Shown here: positions 43,286 to 50,877 of the stretch, in pieces
How positions within the stretch are numbered: the stretch's first letter is position 1
How the letters are laid out: each line of letters begins with the position of its first letter
Origin: Pseudomonadota bacterium
Lineage (GTDB): Bacteria > Pseudomonadota > Alphaproteobacteria > Rhodospirillales > 2-02-FULL-58-16
Assembly (NCBI GenBank): GCA_022545455.1
Contig: JACZQZ010000005.1
Coordinates: 1-50,877 of the forward strand
Direction: 5' to 3'
Length of the DNA: 50,877 nucleotides
Notes under the pieces: model-generated
Told to the model about the DNA's origin: nothing
The model's input: the letters and a program-made list of their open reading frames with translations, nothing else
Databases searched by the model: none
Made by a program: the position numbers and the translations under genes

Positions 43286-43939
43286 TCAGCCGCCCCCTTT
43301 ATCGTCGGCCGGTTTTTCCTCCGCCGGGGTCTCGTCGCCGGCCTTCTCCCCCGACGGCGCTTCCGCGGCAGCGTCCTCGTCGGCCTTCGCGGCTTCCGCG
43401 GCGGGCTTGTCCTCCGCCGGGGCCTCTGCGGACGGAGCCTCGTCGGCACCCTTCGCGGCCTCGGCGTCCGGCTCCTTGGCCGCGGCCTCGTCGGCGGGCT
43501 TGTCCTCCGCCGGGGCCTCTGCGGACGGAGCCTCGTCGGCGGCCTTCGCGGCCTCGGCGTCCGGCTCCTTGGCCGCGGCCTCTTTGGCTTCCTGCGCCGC
43601 CTTCGCCGCTTCCTCGGCCGCCTTCACGCGCTCCACGGTCTTCGGCCGGGGCTGGTTTTGCTTGGTCTGCTCGGGGATCGCCGGCATGCCGATGATACCG
43701 GCGTGGCCGCAAAACTTGGCGACGCGGTTGGTGGGCTGGGCGCCGACGCTGAGCCAGTGCCTGATCCGTTCCTCCTTCAGCACCACCCGCTCGGGGTGGT
43801 CCCGGGGCACCATGGGGTTGTACGTGCCCACCCGTTCGATAAAGCGGCCGTCACGGGGGCTGCGGGAATCGGCCACCACGATGCGGTAAAACGGGCGCTT
43901 CTTGGCGCCCCCCCGGGACAGGCGGATTTTCAGGGACAT
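43286..43939 (-). CDS. rpsP: 30S ribosomal protein S16 with an acidic repeat tail
   Basis: 217 residues. Residues 1 to about 85 are a normal S16 ([34 protein letters not shown]). The rest, about 130 residues, is Ala, Glu, Asp, Lys and Pro with a 31-residue tandem repeat (124-154 and 155-185, starting KEPDAEAAK). Standard S16 is about 80-120 residues, so the tail more than doubles it. The start MSLKIRL follows from homology. Confidence 0.95.
   Translation of the reverse strand: MSLKIRLSRGGAKKRPFYRIVVADSRSPRDGRFIERVGTYNPMVPRDHPERVVLKEERIRHWLSVGAQPTNRVAKFCGHAGIIGMPAIPEQTKQNQPRPKTVERVKAAEEAAKAAQEAKEAAAKEPDAEAAKAADEAPSAEAPAEDKPADEAAAKEPDAEAAKGADEAPSAEAPAEDKPAAEAAKADEDAAAEAPSGEKAGDETPAEEKPADDKGGG
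43401..43581. repeat. 93-bp tandem repeat within rpsP
   Basis: Two nearly identical 93-bp units in phase with the rpsP frame (43401-43493 and from 43494). The period is a multiple of three, so copy-number change would keep the frame. The only internal differences I noted are a few bases near 43447 and at the right edge. Recent duplication by slippage or unequal crossing-over is likely. Confidence 0.85.
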
Positions 43940-43991
43940 TTCTCTGTTTCCATCTGTTGTTGAGGACTCTGTACTCGGCGAACGGCTTATA

Positions 43992-45362
43992 TTAGCGCAC
44001 GGGCGGCAGGGGCGGCATGAAGCCCGGCGGCAGGCCGCCGGCGCGGGCCATCCCCTTCTTTCCCATCTTGCCCACCTTCTTCATCATGGCGTTCATCTGC
44101 TGGTACTGCTTGAGAAGGCGGTTGACCTCCTGCACCGACGTGCCGGAGCCGGCGGCGATGCGCCGCCTGCGGGACGCGTTGAGAATCTTGGAATTGCGCC
44201 GCTCGGCCGGGGTCATGGAGAGGATCACGGCCTCCTGGCGGGCGATCGTCTTGTCGTCCACGTTGGCCCGGGCGATCTGCTGCTTGATCTTGCCGACACC
44301 GGGGAGCATGCCGAGCAGGCCCTGGATGTCACCCATCTTGCGCACCTGGCTCAACTGCCGGGCCATGTCCTCGAGGGTGAAACGGCCCTTGGCCATCTTG
44401 GCCGCCATCTTTGCGGCCTCGGCCTCATCCACCGTTTCGGCCGCCCTCTCCACCAATCCGACCACATCGCCCATGCCGAGGATGCGTCCGGCGACGCGCT
44501 CGGCCTGGAAGGCCTCCAGCGCGTCCAGTTTCTCGCCCACGCCCAACAGCTTGATCGGGCACCCGGTGACCGCGCGCATGGACAGTGCCGCGCCGCCGCG
44601 GGCGTCGCCGTCCACGCGGGTGAGGACGATGCCGGTGATTCCCACCTTTTCGTGGAACTCCCTGGCCAGGGTGACCGCGTCCTGACCGGTGAGGGCGTCG
44701 GCCACGAGAAGGGTCTCGGTGGGCCCGACGGCGTCGCGCACGGCGGCCGCCTCGGCCATCAGTTCCGTGTCCTGGTGAAGGCGCCCGGCGGTGTCCAGGA
44801 TCACCACGTCGAAGCCTTCACGGCGGCCCGTCTCCATGGCCCGCCTGGCGATCGCCAGCGGCTGTTCGCCGAGGACCGCGGGGACGGTCGCGACGTCGGC
44901 CTGGCGGCCAAGAACGGCCAGCTGCTGTTGCGCCGCCGGCCGGAATACGTCGAGCGAGGCGAGCAGGACCTTCTTCTTGTCGCGCCTTCGCAGCCGCAGG
45001 CCCAGCTTGGCGCACGTGGTGGTCTTGCCCGACCCCTGCAGGCCGACCATGAGGACGGCCACCGGCGGGGTACCCGCAAGATCGATGGCGGCGCCTTCGC
45101 CACCCAGCATTTCCACCAGATGGTCATGGACGATCTTGATCACCATCTGGCCCGGGGTGACGCTGCGCAGCACCTCCTCGCCCACGGCGCGCTCGCGGAC
45201 GGCGGCGATGAAGTCCTTGACCACGGGCAACGCCACGTCGGCCTCGAGCAGCGCCACGCGCACCTGGCGCAGGGCTTCCGTGATGTCGGCTTCGCTGAGG
45301 GCCCCACGTTTCCTGAGGCCCTTGAAGATCTCACCCAGGCGGTCGGTCAGGCTGTCAAACAT
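43992..45362 (-). CDS. ffh: Signal recognition particle GTPase Ffh
   Basis: 456-residue SRP54 protein that binds signal peptides and 4.5S RNA for cotranslational membrane targeting. N domain at about 1-95, G domain with P-loop GLQGSGKT (107-114), DTAGRLHQD and [14 protein letters not shown], then a Met-rich M domain ending in [19 protein letters not shown]. The start [10 protein letters not shown] is taken over a 55-codon upstream extension because the extension has no family similarity and would run through the leader terminator. Its partner ftsY is 3.7 kb away. Confidence 0.97.
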   Translation of the reverse strand: MFDSLTDRLGEIFKGLRKRGALSEADITEALRQVRVALLEADVALPVVKDFIAAVRERAVGEEVLRSVTPGQMVIKIVHDHLVEMLGGEGAAIDLAGTPPVAVLMVGLQGSGKTTTCAKLGLRLRRRDKKKVLLASLDVFRPAAQQQLAVLGRQADVATVPAVLGEQPLAIARRAMETGRREGFDVVILDTAGRLHQDTELMAEAAAVRDAVGPTETLLVADALTGQDAVTLAREFHEKVGITGIVLTRVDGDARGGAALSMRAVTGCPIKLLGVGEKLDALEAFQAERVAGRILGMGDVVGLVERAAETVDEAEAAKMAAKMAKGRFTLEDMARQLSQVRKMGDIQGLLGMLPGVGKIKQQIARANVDDKTIARQEAVILSMTPAERRNSKILNASRRRRIAAGSGTSVQEVNRLLKQYQQMNAMMKKVGKMGKKGMARAGGLPPGFMPPLPPVR

Positions 45363-45393
45363 TGTGCTCGGTCCAGCGGCGTTTCGTCCGGGC

Positions 45394-45430
45394 AAAGAAA
45401 AAAGCCAGTGCGCGAAACTCGCGGACTGGC
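45394..45430 (-). terminator. Intrinsic terminator in the ffh leader
   Basis: On the minus strand, GCCAGT and CGCGA pair with TCGCG and ACTGGC (one mismatch between the stems, 3-base loop; 45404-45430). A T-tract follows (TTTTTTCTTT, 45403-45394). It lies 32 bp before the ffh start and about 30 bp after the promoter at 45463-45491. It can only stop transcription heading into ffh, so it is a good attenuator candidate. Confidence 0.8.
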
Positions 45431-45462
45431 GGAGCCCCGAAAGGCCTTCGCTCAGGCGGCGC

Positions 45463-45491
45463 ACTCTATGAGCGGCCACACCCCGAGTCAA
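45463..45491 (-). promoter_or_regulatory. Sigma-70-like promoter for ffh leader
   Basis: Minus strand: -35 TTGACT (45491-45486), 17-bp spacer, -10 TAGAGT (45468-45463). This is 5 of 6 and 4 of 6 to consensus with ideal spacing. Transcription would start near 45456 and run into the terminator after about 60 nt, before reaching ffh. No experimental support is available. Confidence 0.6.
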
Positions 45492-45624
45492 GAGAGCGCC
45501 CGGCGGCGTTGCAAACTCTCCGGGCACGGCAAAATTTGATCTTGGTTAAGTACGAGACTCGCACTATGTGTTAGGTTTATCCTATCGGTTGTATTAAAAT
45601 GGTATCCGTAGTTCGAGGAGTAGT

Positions 45625-46074
45625 ATGCGGACGATGAAGAAAAAACGGGCTTCCAAAGGGACGGCTGATCCCATTGACAGGTACGTGGGCTCCCGTGTTC
45701 GTGTCCGGCGTCTCGGCCTCGGCATGAGCCAGACCAAGCTTGGCCAGGCAATCGGCGTCACCTTCCAGCAGGTTCAGAAGTATGAAAATGGGGCCAACCG
45801 CGTCGGCGCCAGCAACCTGTACAAGATGGCCAAGGCCATGGGCGTCGACGTGGGATTCTTTTACGACGGGATGCCGCAAGCTGCCGTGAAGGGTAAAGGC
45901 AAGGGCATACGCGGCCGGCGGGCGCGGCCGGCGGTCGAGATTGCGGGCGACCCGACGCGTTCGCGCGAGATCATCGCGCTCATGCACAATTATGCGCGTA
46001 TCGACCGCCTGCGGCTGCGAAAGCGGGTGTTCGAGCTGGTCAAGTCGTTGGCCAACTCACCGCAGTCCCGCTGA
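45625..46074 (+). CDS. XRE-family transcriptional regulator
   Basis: 149-residue DNA-binding protein. A Cro/CI-type helix-turn-helix lies at about 22-75, with VRRLGLGMSQTKLGQAIGV and TFQQVQKYENGANRV, the recognition-helix region typical of alphaproteobacterial SinR/PraR-like regulators. A Gly/Lys/Arg-rich linker (about 92-102) leads to a helical C-terminal segment. A possible promoter TTGGTT-17-TATGTG lies upstream at 45543-45571. Divergent from ffh. Target genes unknown. Confidence 0.87.
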   Translation: MRTMKKKRASKGTADPIDRYVGSRVRVRRLGLGMSQTKLGQAIGVTFQQVQKYENGANRVGASNLYKMAKAMGVDVGFFYDGMPQAAVKGKGKGIRGRRARPAVEIAGDPTRSREIIALMHNYARIDRLRLRKRVFELVKSLANSPQSR

Positions 46075-46188
46075 GCGGCCACGCCGCCGGTGGCCGGGTT
46101 CGATGGGAGAGGACACCGACAGGGTGAGCGGTGAAACGGCGCCCATGGTCGAAGAACCGGGACGCGGAAGCGGGTGCGCCGGGGCACG

Positions 46189-46863
46189 ATGACAGACTAT
46201 GCGTCCGTGCAGGCCGCCGTCGCCGCCCACGGGCTGATCTGCCGGGGCGGATTCCATCCACGCCCGGCCGATGCCGTGCCCGGCGCCGCCGGCACGCTGG
46301 TGCTCGTCGGCAACGCCGGTCCGGAGATGTGGAAGGCGTTTTCCCGCGGGCGCCGGGACGAACCCCACCCGCTCAACGCGTGGGCGCGCCGGGTCATGGG
46401 CAAGGTGGCCGATGGGCTGGGCGCGCGGGCGCTGTTTCCCTTCGACGGCCCCCCTTATCTTCCCTTCCAGCGCTGGGCCCAGCGCGCCGAGCCGGTCCAC
46501 CCGTCGCCCATCGGCCCGCTGATCCACCCCGACTTCGGGCTCTGGCACGCCTATCGCGCGGCCCTGGTGTTCGCCGGGAAGTTGGCCCTGCCGCCACCGG
46601 ATGCGCGTCCCAGTCCCTGTGAGACGTGTTCGGAAAAACCCTGCCTTTCCGCCTGTCCGGTGGACGCTTTTACGACGGGCGCCTACGACGTGCCGGCATG
46701 CACGGCCCACATCTCGGCGCCGGCCGGCGCCGATTGCGTGGACCGCGGCTGCCGCGCCCGCCTGGCCTGCCCGGTCGGACGGTCCTACGTGTACGCCCCC
46801 GCCCAGGCCCGCCATCACATGGAAGGGTTTCTCGCCGCACAGGGCGCCGCCGAGCCCTCGTGA
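46189..46863 (+). CDS. 4Fe-4S ferredoxin-like protein, QueG-related
   Basis: 224-residue cytoplasmic protein. The C-terminal third has cysteine motifs CETCSEKPCLSACP and CVDRGCRARLACP, enough for iron-sulfur cluster binding and reminiscent of the ferredoxin domain of epoxyqueuosine reductase QueG. The first ~150 residues resemble the cobalamin-type portion of that family only weakly (FPFDGPPYLPFQRWA). It is too short for a complete QueG (about 350-380 residues), so QueG activity should not be assumed. It precedes dapF by 52 bp. Confidence 0.7.
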   Translation: MTDYASVQAAVAAHGLICRGGFHPRPADAVPGAAGTLVLVGNAGPEMWKAFSRGRRDEPHPLNAWARRVMGKVADGLGARALFPFDGPPYLPFQRWAQRAEPVHPSPIGPLIHPDFGLWHAYRAALVFAGKLALPPPDARPSPCETCSEKPCLSACPVDAFTTGAYDVPACTAHISAPAGADCVDRGCRARLACPVGRSYVYAPAQARHHMEGFLAAQGAAEPS

Positions 46864-46895
46864 AGCCGCCGAAACCTATGGACTTCTTTGGTTTG

Positions 46896-46913
46896 CGCGC
46901 CATATTAGGCGCG
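46896..46913. promoter_or_regulatory. Hairpin just before the dapF start
   Basis: CGCGCC and GGCGCG (6 bp perfect) surround ATATTA and end two bases before the dapF ATG, where a ribosome-binding site would be expected; none is visible. In RNA it could occlude the start codon. In DNA the loop is AT-rich and could include a -10 element. Role inferred. Confidence 0.4.
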
Positions 46914-46915
46914 TT

Positions 46916-47749
46916 ATGACGGCCGTTCCGTTCATTAAGATGCACGGGCTGGGCAACGACTTCGTGGTCCTCGATGCCCGCCGGGCCCCCTTGCGCATCG
47001 GCGCCCGCCAGGCGCGCGCCATCGCCGACAGGCACACAGGCATCGGCTGCGACCAGGTGATCGTGATCGAGCCGCCGGCCAACGGCCTGGCCGATGTCTT
47101 CATGCGCATCCGCAACGCCGATGGCGGCGAGGTCGCGGCCTGCGGCAACGGCACCCGGTGCGTCGCCGCCATGATCATGGAGGAGAAGAATTCCACCCAC
47201 GCCGTCATCGAGACCGCGGCCGGGGTTCTGGACGCCGCGGCGAAGGCGGACGGGCTGATCGCCGTCGACATGGGCCTGGCCGCCACCGACTGGCGGGACA
47301 TCCCGCTGGCCGGCCCCGCCGACACCCTGCACCTGGACATCGCTGCGGGGCCGCTGAGCGACCCGGTGGCGGTGAACATGGGCAACCCGCACGCCGTATT
47401 CTTCGTCGACGATGCGGAGGCTGTGCCCCTGGACTCCCTTGGCCCCCAAATCGAGCGCCATGCGATGTTTCCCCAGGCCACCAATGTGGAGGTGGCGCAG
47501 GTCCTGTCCGGGAGCGAGATCCGCCTGCGCGTGTGGGAACGCGGCGTCGGCATCACCCTCGCCTGCGGCAGCGGCGCCTGCGCCGCCCTGGTGGCGGCCA
47601 GCCGGCGCGGACTCACCGGGCGCGCCGCCGACGTGGTGGTGGACGGCGGGCGCCTGGGCATCGAGTGGTTGGACGACGGCCACGTACGGCTGACCGGCCC
47701 GGTGGCGGTCAGTTTCACCGGAACGCTCGGCGAATCGATGCTGGAGTAG
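46916..47749 (+). CDS. dapF: Diaminopimelate epimerase
   Basis: 277-residue epimerase converting LL- to meso-diaminopimelate for lysine and peptidoglycan. The two catalytic cysteines are Cys76 (ACGNGTRC) and Cys217 (LACGSGACA). MHGLGNDFVVLD is the N-terminal signature. The ATG at 46916 matches homolog length; the frame is open further upstream. mtaB starts 11 bp after its stop. Confidence 0.96.
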   Translation: MTAVPFIKMHGLGNDFVVLDARRAPLRIGARQARAIADRHTGIGCDQVIVIEPPANGLADVFMRIRNADGGEVAACGNGTRCVAAMIMEEKNSTHAVIETAAGVLDAAAKADGLIAVDMGLAATDWRDIPLAGPADTLHLDIAAGPLSDPVAVNMGNPHAVFFVDDAEAVPLDSLGPQIERHAMFPQATNVEVAQVLSGSEIRLRVWERGVGITLACGSGACAALVAASRRGLTGRAADVVVDGGRLGIEWLDDGHVRLTGPVAVSFTGTLGESMLE

Positions 47750-47760
47750 GCGCAACCACC

Positions 47761-49017
47761 ATGGCCCAAGCCCGGATCATCACCCTCGGCTGCCGCCTCA
47801 ATACCTTCGAATCGGCGATCATGCGCGCCAACACCGCCGGGATCGAGGATACGGTGGTTATCAACACCTGCGCCGTGACCGCCGAGGCCGAACGCCAGGC
47901 CCGTCAGGTCATCCGGCGCCTGCGGCGCGAGAATCCCCGGGTCCGGATCATCGTCACCGGCTGTGCGGCGCAGCTCGACCCCGGCGCCTTCGCCGCCATG
48001 GAGGAGGTGGACCGGGTCGTCGGCAACGCGGACAAGCTGGATGCCGCGCTTCTCACCGCCGACGACGGCGAGGACGTGGTGGTGTCCGACATCATGGTGC
48101 TCAGGGAGACCGCCGGGCATTTCATGGCCGGCCCGCCGGTCACCGATTTCGCCGGCCGGACCCGCGCCTTCGTCCAGGTGCAGCAGGGCTGCGATCACCG
48201 GTGCACGTTCTGCATCATCCCGTTTGCCCGCGGCCCCAACCGCAGCGTGCCCCTTGCGCGCATCGTCCAGCAGGTCCAGGGGCTGGTGGACAGCGGCTAC
48301 GCGGAGATCGTCCTGACCGGCGTCGATGTGTGCTCCTATGGCGCCGACCTGGCGGGCCGGCCGTCCCTGGGGCGGATGGTGCGCCACCTGCTGCGGCGCG
48401 TGCCCGCGCTCAGGCGTCTCAGGCTGACGTCCCTGGACCCGGCGGCCATGGACGATGACCTGTTCCGCCTGCTCGCCGAGGAACCGCGGTTTATGCCGCA
48501 CCTGCACCTCAGCCTGCAGGCCGGCGACGACATGGTGCTCAAGCGCATGAAACGGCGCCACACCCGGGCCGACGCCATCGAGGCGTGCCGCCGGGCGCGC
48601 AGGGCGCGCGCCGACGTGGTGTTCGGCGCCGACCTGATCGCCGGCTTTCCCACCGAAACGGAGCCCATGTTCCTGAACACCCTTTCGGCGGTGGCGGAGA
48701 TGGGGCTGACGTACCTGCATGTATTTCCCTATTCGCCCCGTCCGGGCACCCCGGCGGCGCGTATGCCCCAGGTCCCGGTGACGGTCCGCAAGGAGCGCGC
48801 GGCCGTGCTGCGCGCCGCCGGCGAGAAGGCCCTTGCCCGCTTCCTCGAGAGCCGGATCGGCACCATCGCCGAGGTGCTGGTGGAAAAAGGGCGCAGCGGC
48901 CGCTGCCGGCACTACGCGCCGGTGGATCTGGGTTTCGACGCCCCGGCGGGCGCCGTGGTCGGCGCCCGCATCGCGAACGTCGTCGAGGGACGCCTGGTCG
49001 GAACCCGGGCCGCATGA
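47761..49017 (+). CDS. mtaB: tRNA t6A37 methylthiotransferase MtaB
   Basis: 418-residue radical-SAM methylthiotransferase that makes ms2t6A37 in tRNA. The N-terminal cluster cysteines are Cys11, Cys37 and Cys68. The radical-SAM cluster is Cys144, Cys148, Cys151 (CDHRCTFC). Other hallmarks are the [13 protein letters not shown] and [15 protein letters not shown] motifs and a short C-terminal TRAM-like domain. It sits between dapF and ftsY, overlapping ftsY by 4 nt. Confidence 0.94.
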   Translation: MAQARIITLGCRLNTFESAIMRANTAGIEDTVVINTCAVTAEAERQARQVIRRLRRENPRVRIIVTGCAAQLDPGAFAAMEEVDRVVGNADKLDAALLTADDGEDVVVSDIMVLRETAGHFMAGPPVTDFAGRTRAFVQVQQGCDHRCTFCIIPFARGPNRSVPLARIVQQVQGLVDSGYAEIVLTGVDVCSYGADLAGRPSLGRMVRHLLRRVPALRRLRLTSLDPAAMDDDLFRLLAEEPRFMPHLHLSLQAGDDMVLKRMKRRHTRADAIEACRRARRARADVVFGADLIAGFPTETEPMFLNTLSAVAEMGLTYLHVFPYSPRPGTPAARMPQVPVTVRKERAAVLRAAGEKALARFLESRIGTIAEVLVEKGRSGRCRHYAPVDLGFDAPAGAVVGARIANVVEGRLVGTRAA

Positions 49018-49958
49018 GCGGCGCCGACGGGGACGGCGGGGCCGGCTGGCTGGGCCGGCTCAGGTACGGGCTCGGCCGCTCCTCGGCGAAGCTGGCCGGC
49101 GGCATCGCCGATCTGTTCACCAAACGCAAGCTGGATGCCCAGGCGCTGGAAGCGCTGGAAGACCTGCTCATCGCCGGCGACCTGGGCGTGGCCACGGCGG
49201 CACGGCTGGGCCGCTCCCTGGCCGAGGCGCGCTTCGACCAGGACGTTGCGCCGGAAGAGGTGCGGGCCGCGCTGGCCGCGGAGATCGCCGCCATCCTGGA
49301 GCCGGTGGCCAGGCCGTTTGTCCTCGATCCGCACCTGAAACCGCACGTGGTGCTGGTCTGCGGCGTCAACGGCAGCGGCAAGACGACGACGGTCGCCAAG
49401 CTGGCCAAGCCCTTCCGCGACCAGGGCCGCCGCGTGGTGCTGGCCGCCGGCGATACCTTCCGCGCCGCCGCCATCGAACAGTTGCAGATATGGGGCGAGC
49501 GCGCCGACTGCCCGGTGATCGCCGCGCAGCCCGGGGCCGACGCCGCCGGGCTGGTCTATGACGCGCTGGCGAAGGCGAAGGCCGACGAGGCCGACCTCCT
49601 GCTCATCGACACCGCGGGACGGCTTCAGAACAAGGCGCACCTGATGGCCGAGCTGCAGAAGATCGTCCGCGTGCTCAAGAAGCTGGACCAGACGGCGCCC
49701 CACGACTGCCTGCTGGTGCTGGACGCCACCGTCGGCCAGAACGCCCACAATCAGGTGGAGACCTTCCGCGACATGGTCGGCATCACGGGACTGGTGATCA
49801 CCAAGCTGGACGGATCGGCCAAGGGCGGCGTCGTCGTGGCACTGGCCGAGAGGTTCGCACTCCCCGTGCACGCCGTCGGCGTCGGCGAATCCCTGGACGA
49901 CCTGCGCCCGTTCGATCCCCGCGCCTTCGCCCGCAACCTGATGGGACTGGAGGACTGA
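49014..49958 (+). CDS. ftsY: Signal recognition particle receptor FtsY
   Basis: 314-residue SRP receptor GTPase at the inner membrane. A short N-terminal segment with an amphipathic look ([24 protein letters not shown]) replaces the long acidic A domain of Escherichia coli. The P-loop GVNGSGKT is at 118-125, followed by [26 protein letters not shown] and [11 protein letters not shown]. The ATG overlaps the mtaB stop (ATGA). Confidence 0.97.
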   Translation: MSGADGDGGAGWLGRLRYGLGRSSAKLAGGIADLFTKRKLDAQALEALEDLLIAGDLGVATAARLGRSLAEARFDQDVAPEEVRAALAAEIAAILEPVARPFVLDPHLKPHVVLVCGVNGSGKTTTVAKLAKPFRDQGRRVVLAAGDTFRAAAIEQLQIWGERADCPVIAAQPGADAAGLVYDALAKAKADEADLLLIDTAGRLQNKAHLMAELQKIVRVLKKLDQTAPHDCLLVLDATVGQNAHNQVETFRDMVGITGLVITKLDGSAKGGVVVALAERFALPVHAVGVGESLDDLRPFDPRAFARNLMGLED

Positions 49959-49968
49959 CGCCGGCGGC

Positions 49969-50574
49969 TCAGTAGATCATGCGGATGGTGATGCGGGCGC
50001 CCGTGCCGGGGACCGCCACCGCCGCGTCGGCGAAGTCCGGCGGCCCGAAAAAGACCGGGGCGTCGTTGCTGAAACCGAAACCTTCGAGGGGAATGCCCAG
50101 AAAGCCGCGGTCGAATTCACGGTTTTCGTTCTCGTCGTGGTAGATGGCGAGGGCATAGGTCCCGGGCTTGAGGCCGGAAAACACCCAATGCACGCCCACC
50201 GCCTTCGCCCGCACGATGGCCTCGGCCAGAATTGCGTCGCTGTCGGGGAAGGTCGCGGGCGTGGCGAAGACCGCCAGATGCACCTCGCCATCGCCGGAGC
50301 GCAACCCCGTGACGTCGACCCGCAGTTCCGCCGCCGTCGCCATCGTCGCCGTGGACAGAAGCGCGCACCCGAAAGCCGACGCGATCGCAAAAACGGCGAC
50401 CCCGGCCCGCCACGCCCGCGCCGCCGCGAACACGGCGCTGGCGCCGTGGACGTAAAATCGTTTAGTCCTGGAAGGCAATCCGGCATCCGCGGCCGGATTT
50501 CCCGGGCGCGTCCCCTCTCCCTTAGTGCCGCGGACCGATGCTTTCCCGATGGCCCGGCCGGGCGGCGCTTGCAT
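49969..50574 (-). CDS. Secreted DUF2141 family protein
   Basis: The C-terminal ~115 residues are a DUF2141 domain (ELRVDVTGLRSGDGEVHLAVFATPATFPD, then FSGLKPGTYALAIYHDENENREFDRGFLGIPLEGFGFSND). Before it lies a hydrophobic, Ala-rich segment ending near TATMATAA that looks like a signal peptide, so export to the periplasm is likely. The start is uncertain: the ATG at 50574 is the closest ATG upstream of the signal-like segment, but a TTG at 50478 is possible and the frame is open to 50724. Function unknown. Convergent with ftsY. Confidence 0.75.
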   Translation of the reverse strand: MQAPPGRAIGKASVRGTKGEGTRPGNPAADAGLPSRTKRFYVHGASAVFAAARAWRAGVAVFAIASAFGCALLSTATMATAAELRVDVTGLRSGDGEVHLAVFATPATFPDSDAILAEAIVRAKAVGVHWVFSGLKPGTYALAIYHDENENREFDRGFLGIPLEGFGFSNDAPVFFGPPDFADAAVAVPGTGARITIRMIY

Positions 50575-50725
50575 CTTGCATGAAGTGTATAACTGACTTT
50601 TAATCCGGGAGAAGCGGAATTTTGCGAAGGGCCCTGCCGCCGGCATGGGAAAAAGGCCCGCTTTCACAGCCTTTTGAAGGCCCGTGATCACCCCGGCGTG
50701 GATCGTCGGCGCGCGCCGGGACATA

Positions 50726-50877
50726 ATACCAAGGGGCGCTGATCATGACCCATAGAGATCGCGTAGGCGGCTCGTCGGGTAGGAGGAAAGTTGCAGGCGA
50801 TGCGGTGCATCGTCAAAACTTTTCGACGCCCTCCGACGGGCCGCATACGCGACCGCAACGGCGGCTTACCAAGGCTT
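50726..50877. repeat. Left half of a two-armed palindromic element
   Basis: A 33-bp terminal repeat (50726-50758) is followed by arm 1, a 20-bp stem (50759-50778 with 50833-50852, 18 paired). Its core has AGGAG (50781), CGATG (50798), CATCG (50808) and CGACG (50824). A mini-hairpin CCG-CAA-CGG follows (50853-50861). Then come 16 bases (50862-50877) identical to positions 1-16, which open arm 2 of the element half at the start of the window. The last base falls within the arm-2 stem. Confidence 0.8.

Noticed and set aside
50781-50815. GGAGGAAAG resembling the RNase P RNA GAGGAAAGTCC motif
   Set aside because: The following bases do not match, and the stretch is explained as the arm-1 core of the palindromic element.

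Overview
High-GC chromosomal DNA from an alphaproteobacterium, most likely in or near the Rhodospirillales. This rests on gene order and protein style: an F1-only atpHAGDC operon, an mdh-sucCD-odhAB-lpdA block, sdhCDAB, leuCDB-asd, rplS-trmD-rimM-rpsP-ffh and dapF-mtaB-ftsY in close linkage. From memory this resembles the Rhodospirillum rubrum chromosome; no alignment was run. Almost every gene is core metabolism or housekeeping. I see no phage genes, transposase, CRISPR array, rRNA or tRNA.

Layout. 1-127 is half of a palindromic element. 150-5602 (minus) holds a SixA-type phosphatase and the F1 ATP synthase subunits, followed by priA (minus). 8039-8627 is a nested pair of large palindromic elements between divergent priA and a DUF484-xerC pair (plus). 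An MFS carrier (minus) precedes a long leftward TCA-cycle block, lpdA-odhB-odhA-sucD-sucC-mdh. Further right on the minus strand are nadC-nadA, zapE, an SDR plus SAF-domain dehydrogenase pair, a small plus-strand DUF6494-like gene and sdhBADC. 30527-31670 is the longest gene-free stretch. It holds an AT-rich part with two perfect DnaA boxes and about 720 bp of consecutive strong hairpins. Then come a CoA-ester lyase (minus), pdxY (plus), another palindromic element, a response regulator, asd-leuB-leuD-leuC (minus), a second MFS carrier, two tiny membrane proteins, rplS-trmD-rimM-rpsP-ffh (minus), an XRE regulator, an Fe-S protein, dapF, mtaB, ftsY (plus) and a secreted DUF2141 protein. The window ends in the other half of a palindromic element.

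How the genes work together: sucCD, odhAB, lpdA, mdh and sdhCDAB cover 2-oxoglutarate to oxaloacetate in the TCA cycle. Sdh passes electrons to quinone, and the F1 sector makes ATP. nadA and nadC supply NAD. asd and leuBCD belong to aspartate-family and leucine synthesis. ffh and ftsY are the SRP and its receptor, linked to ribosome and tRNA maturation genes.

The most unusual feature is a family of two-armed palindromic elements at 8095-8418, 8039-8627, 33525-33772 and the two window ends. Architecture and short core motifs are conserved, while the terminal and arm stems differ between copies with compensatory changes. The two window ends overlap by 16 bases and together rebuild one complete element. 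Other notable points are a strongly structured noncoding region at about 30.9-31.6 kb, a promoter plus terminator in the ffh leader, a terminator in the mdh leader, and malate dehydrogenase, S16 and L19 proteins with low-complexity C-terminal tails.
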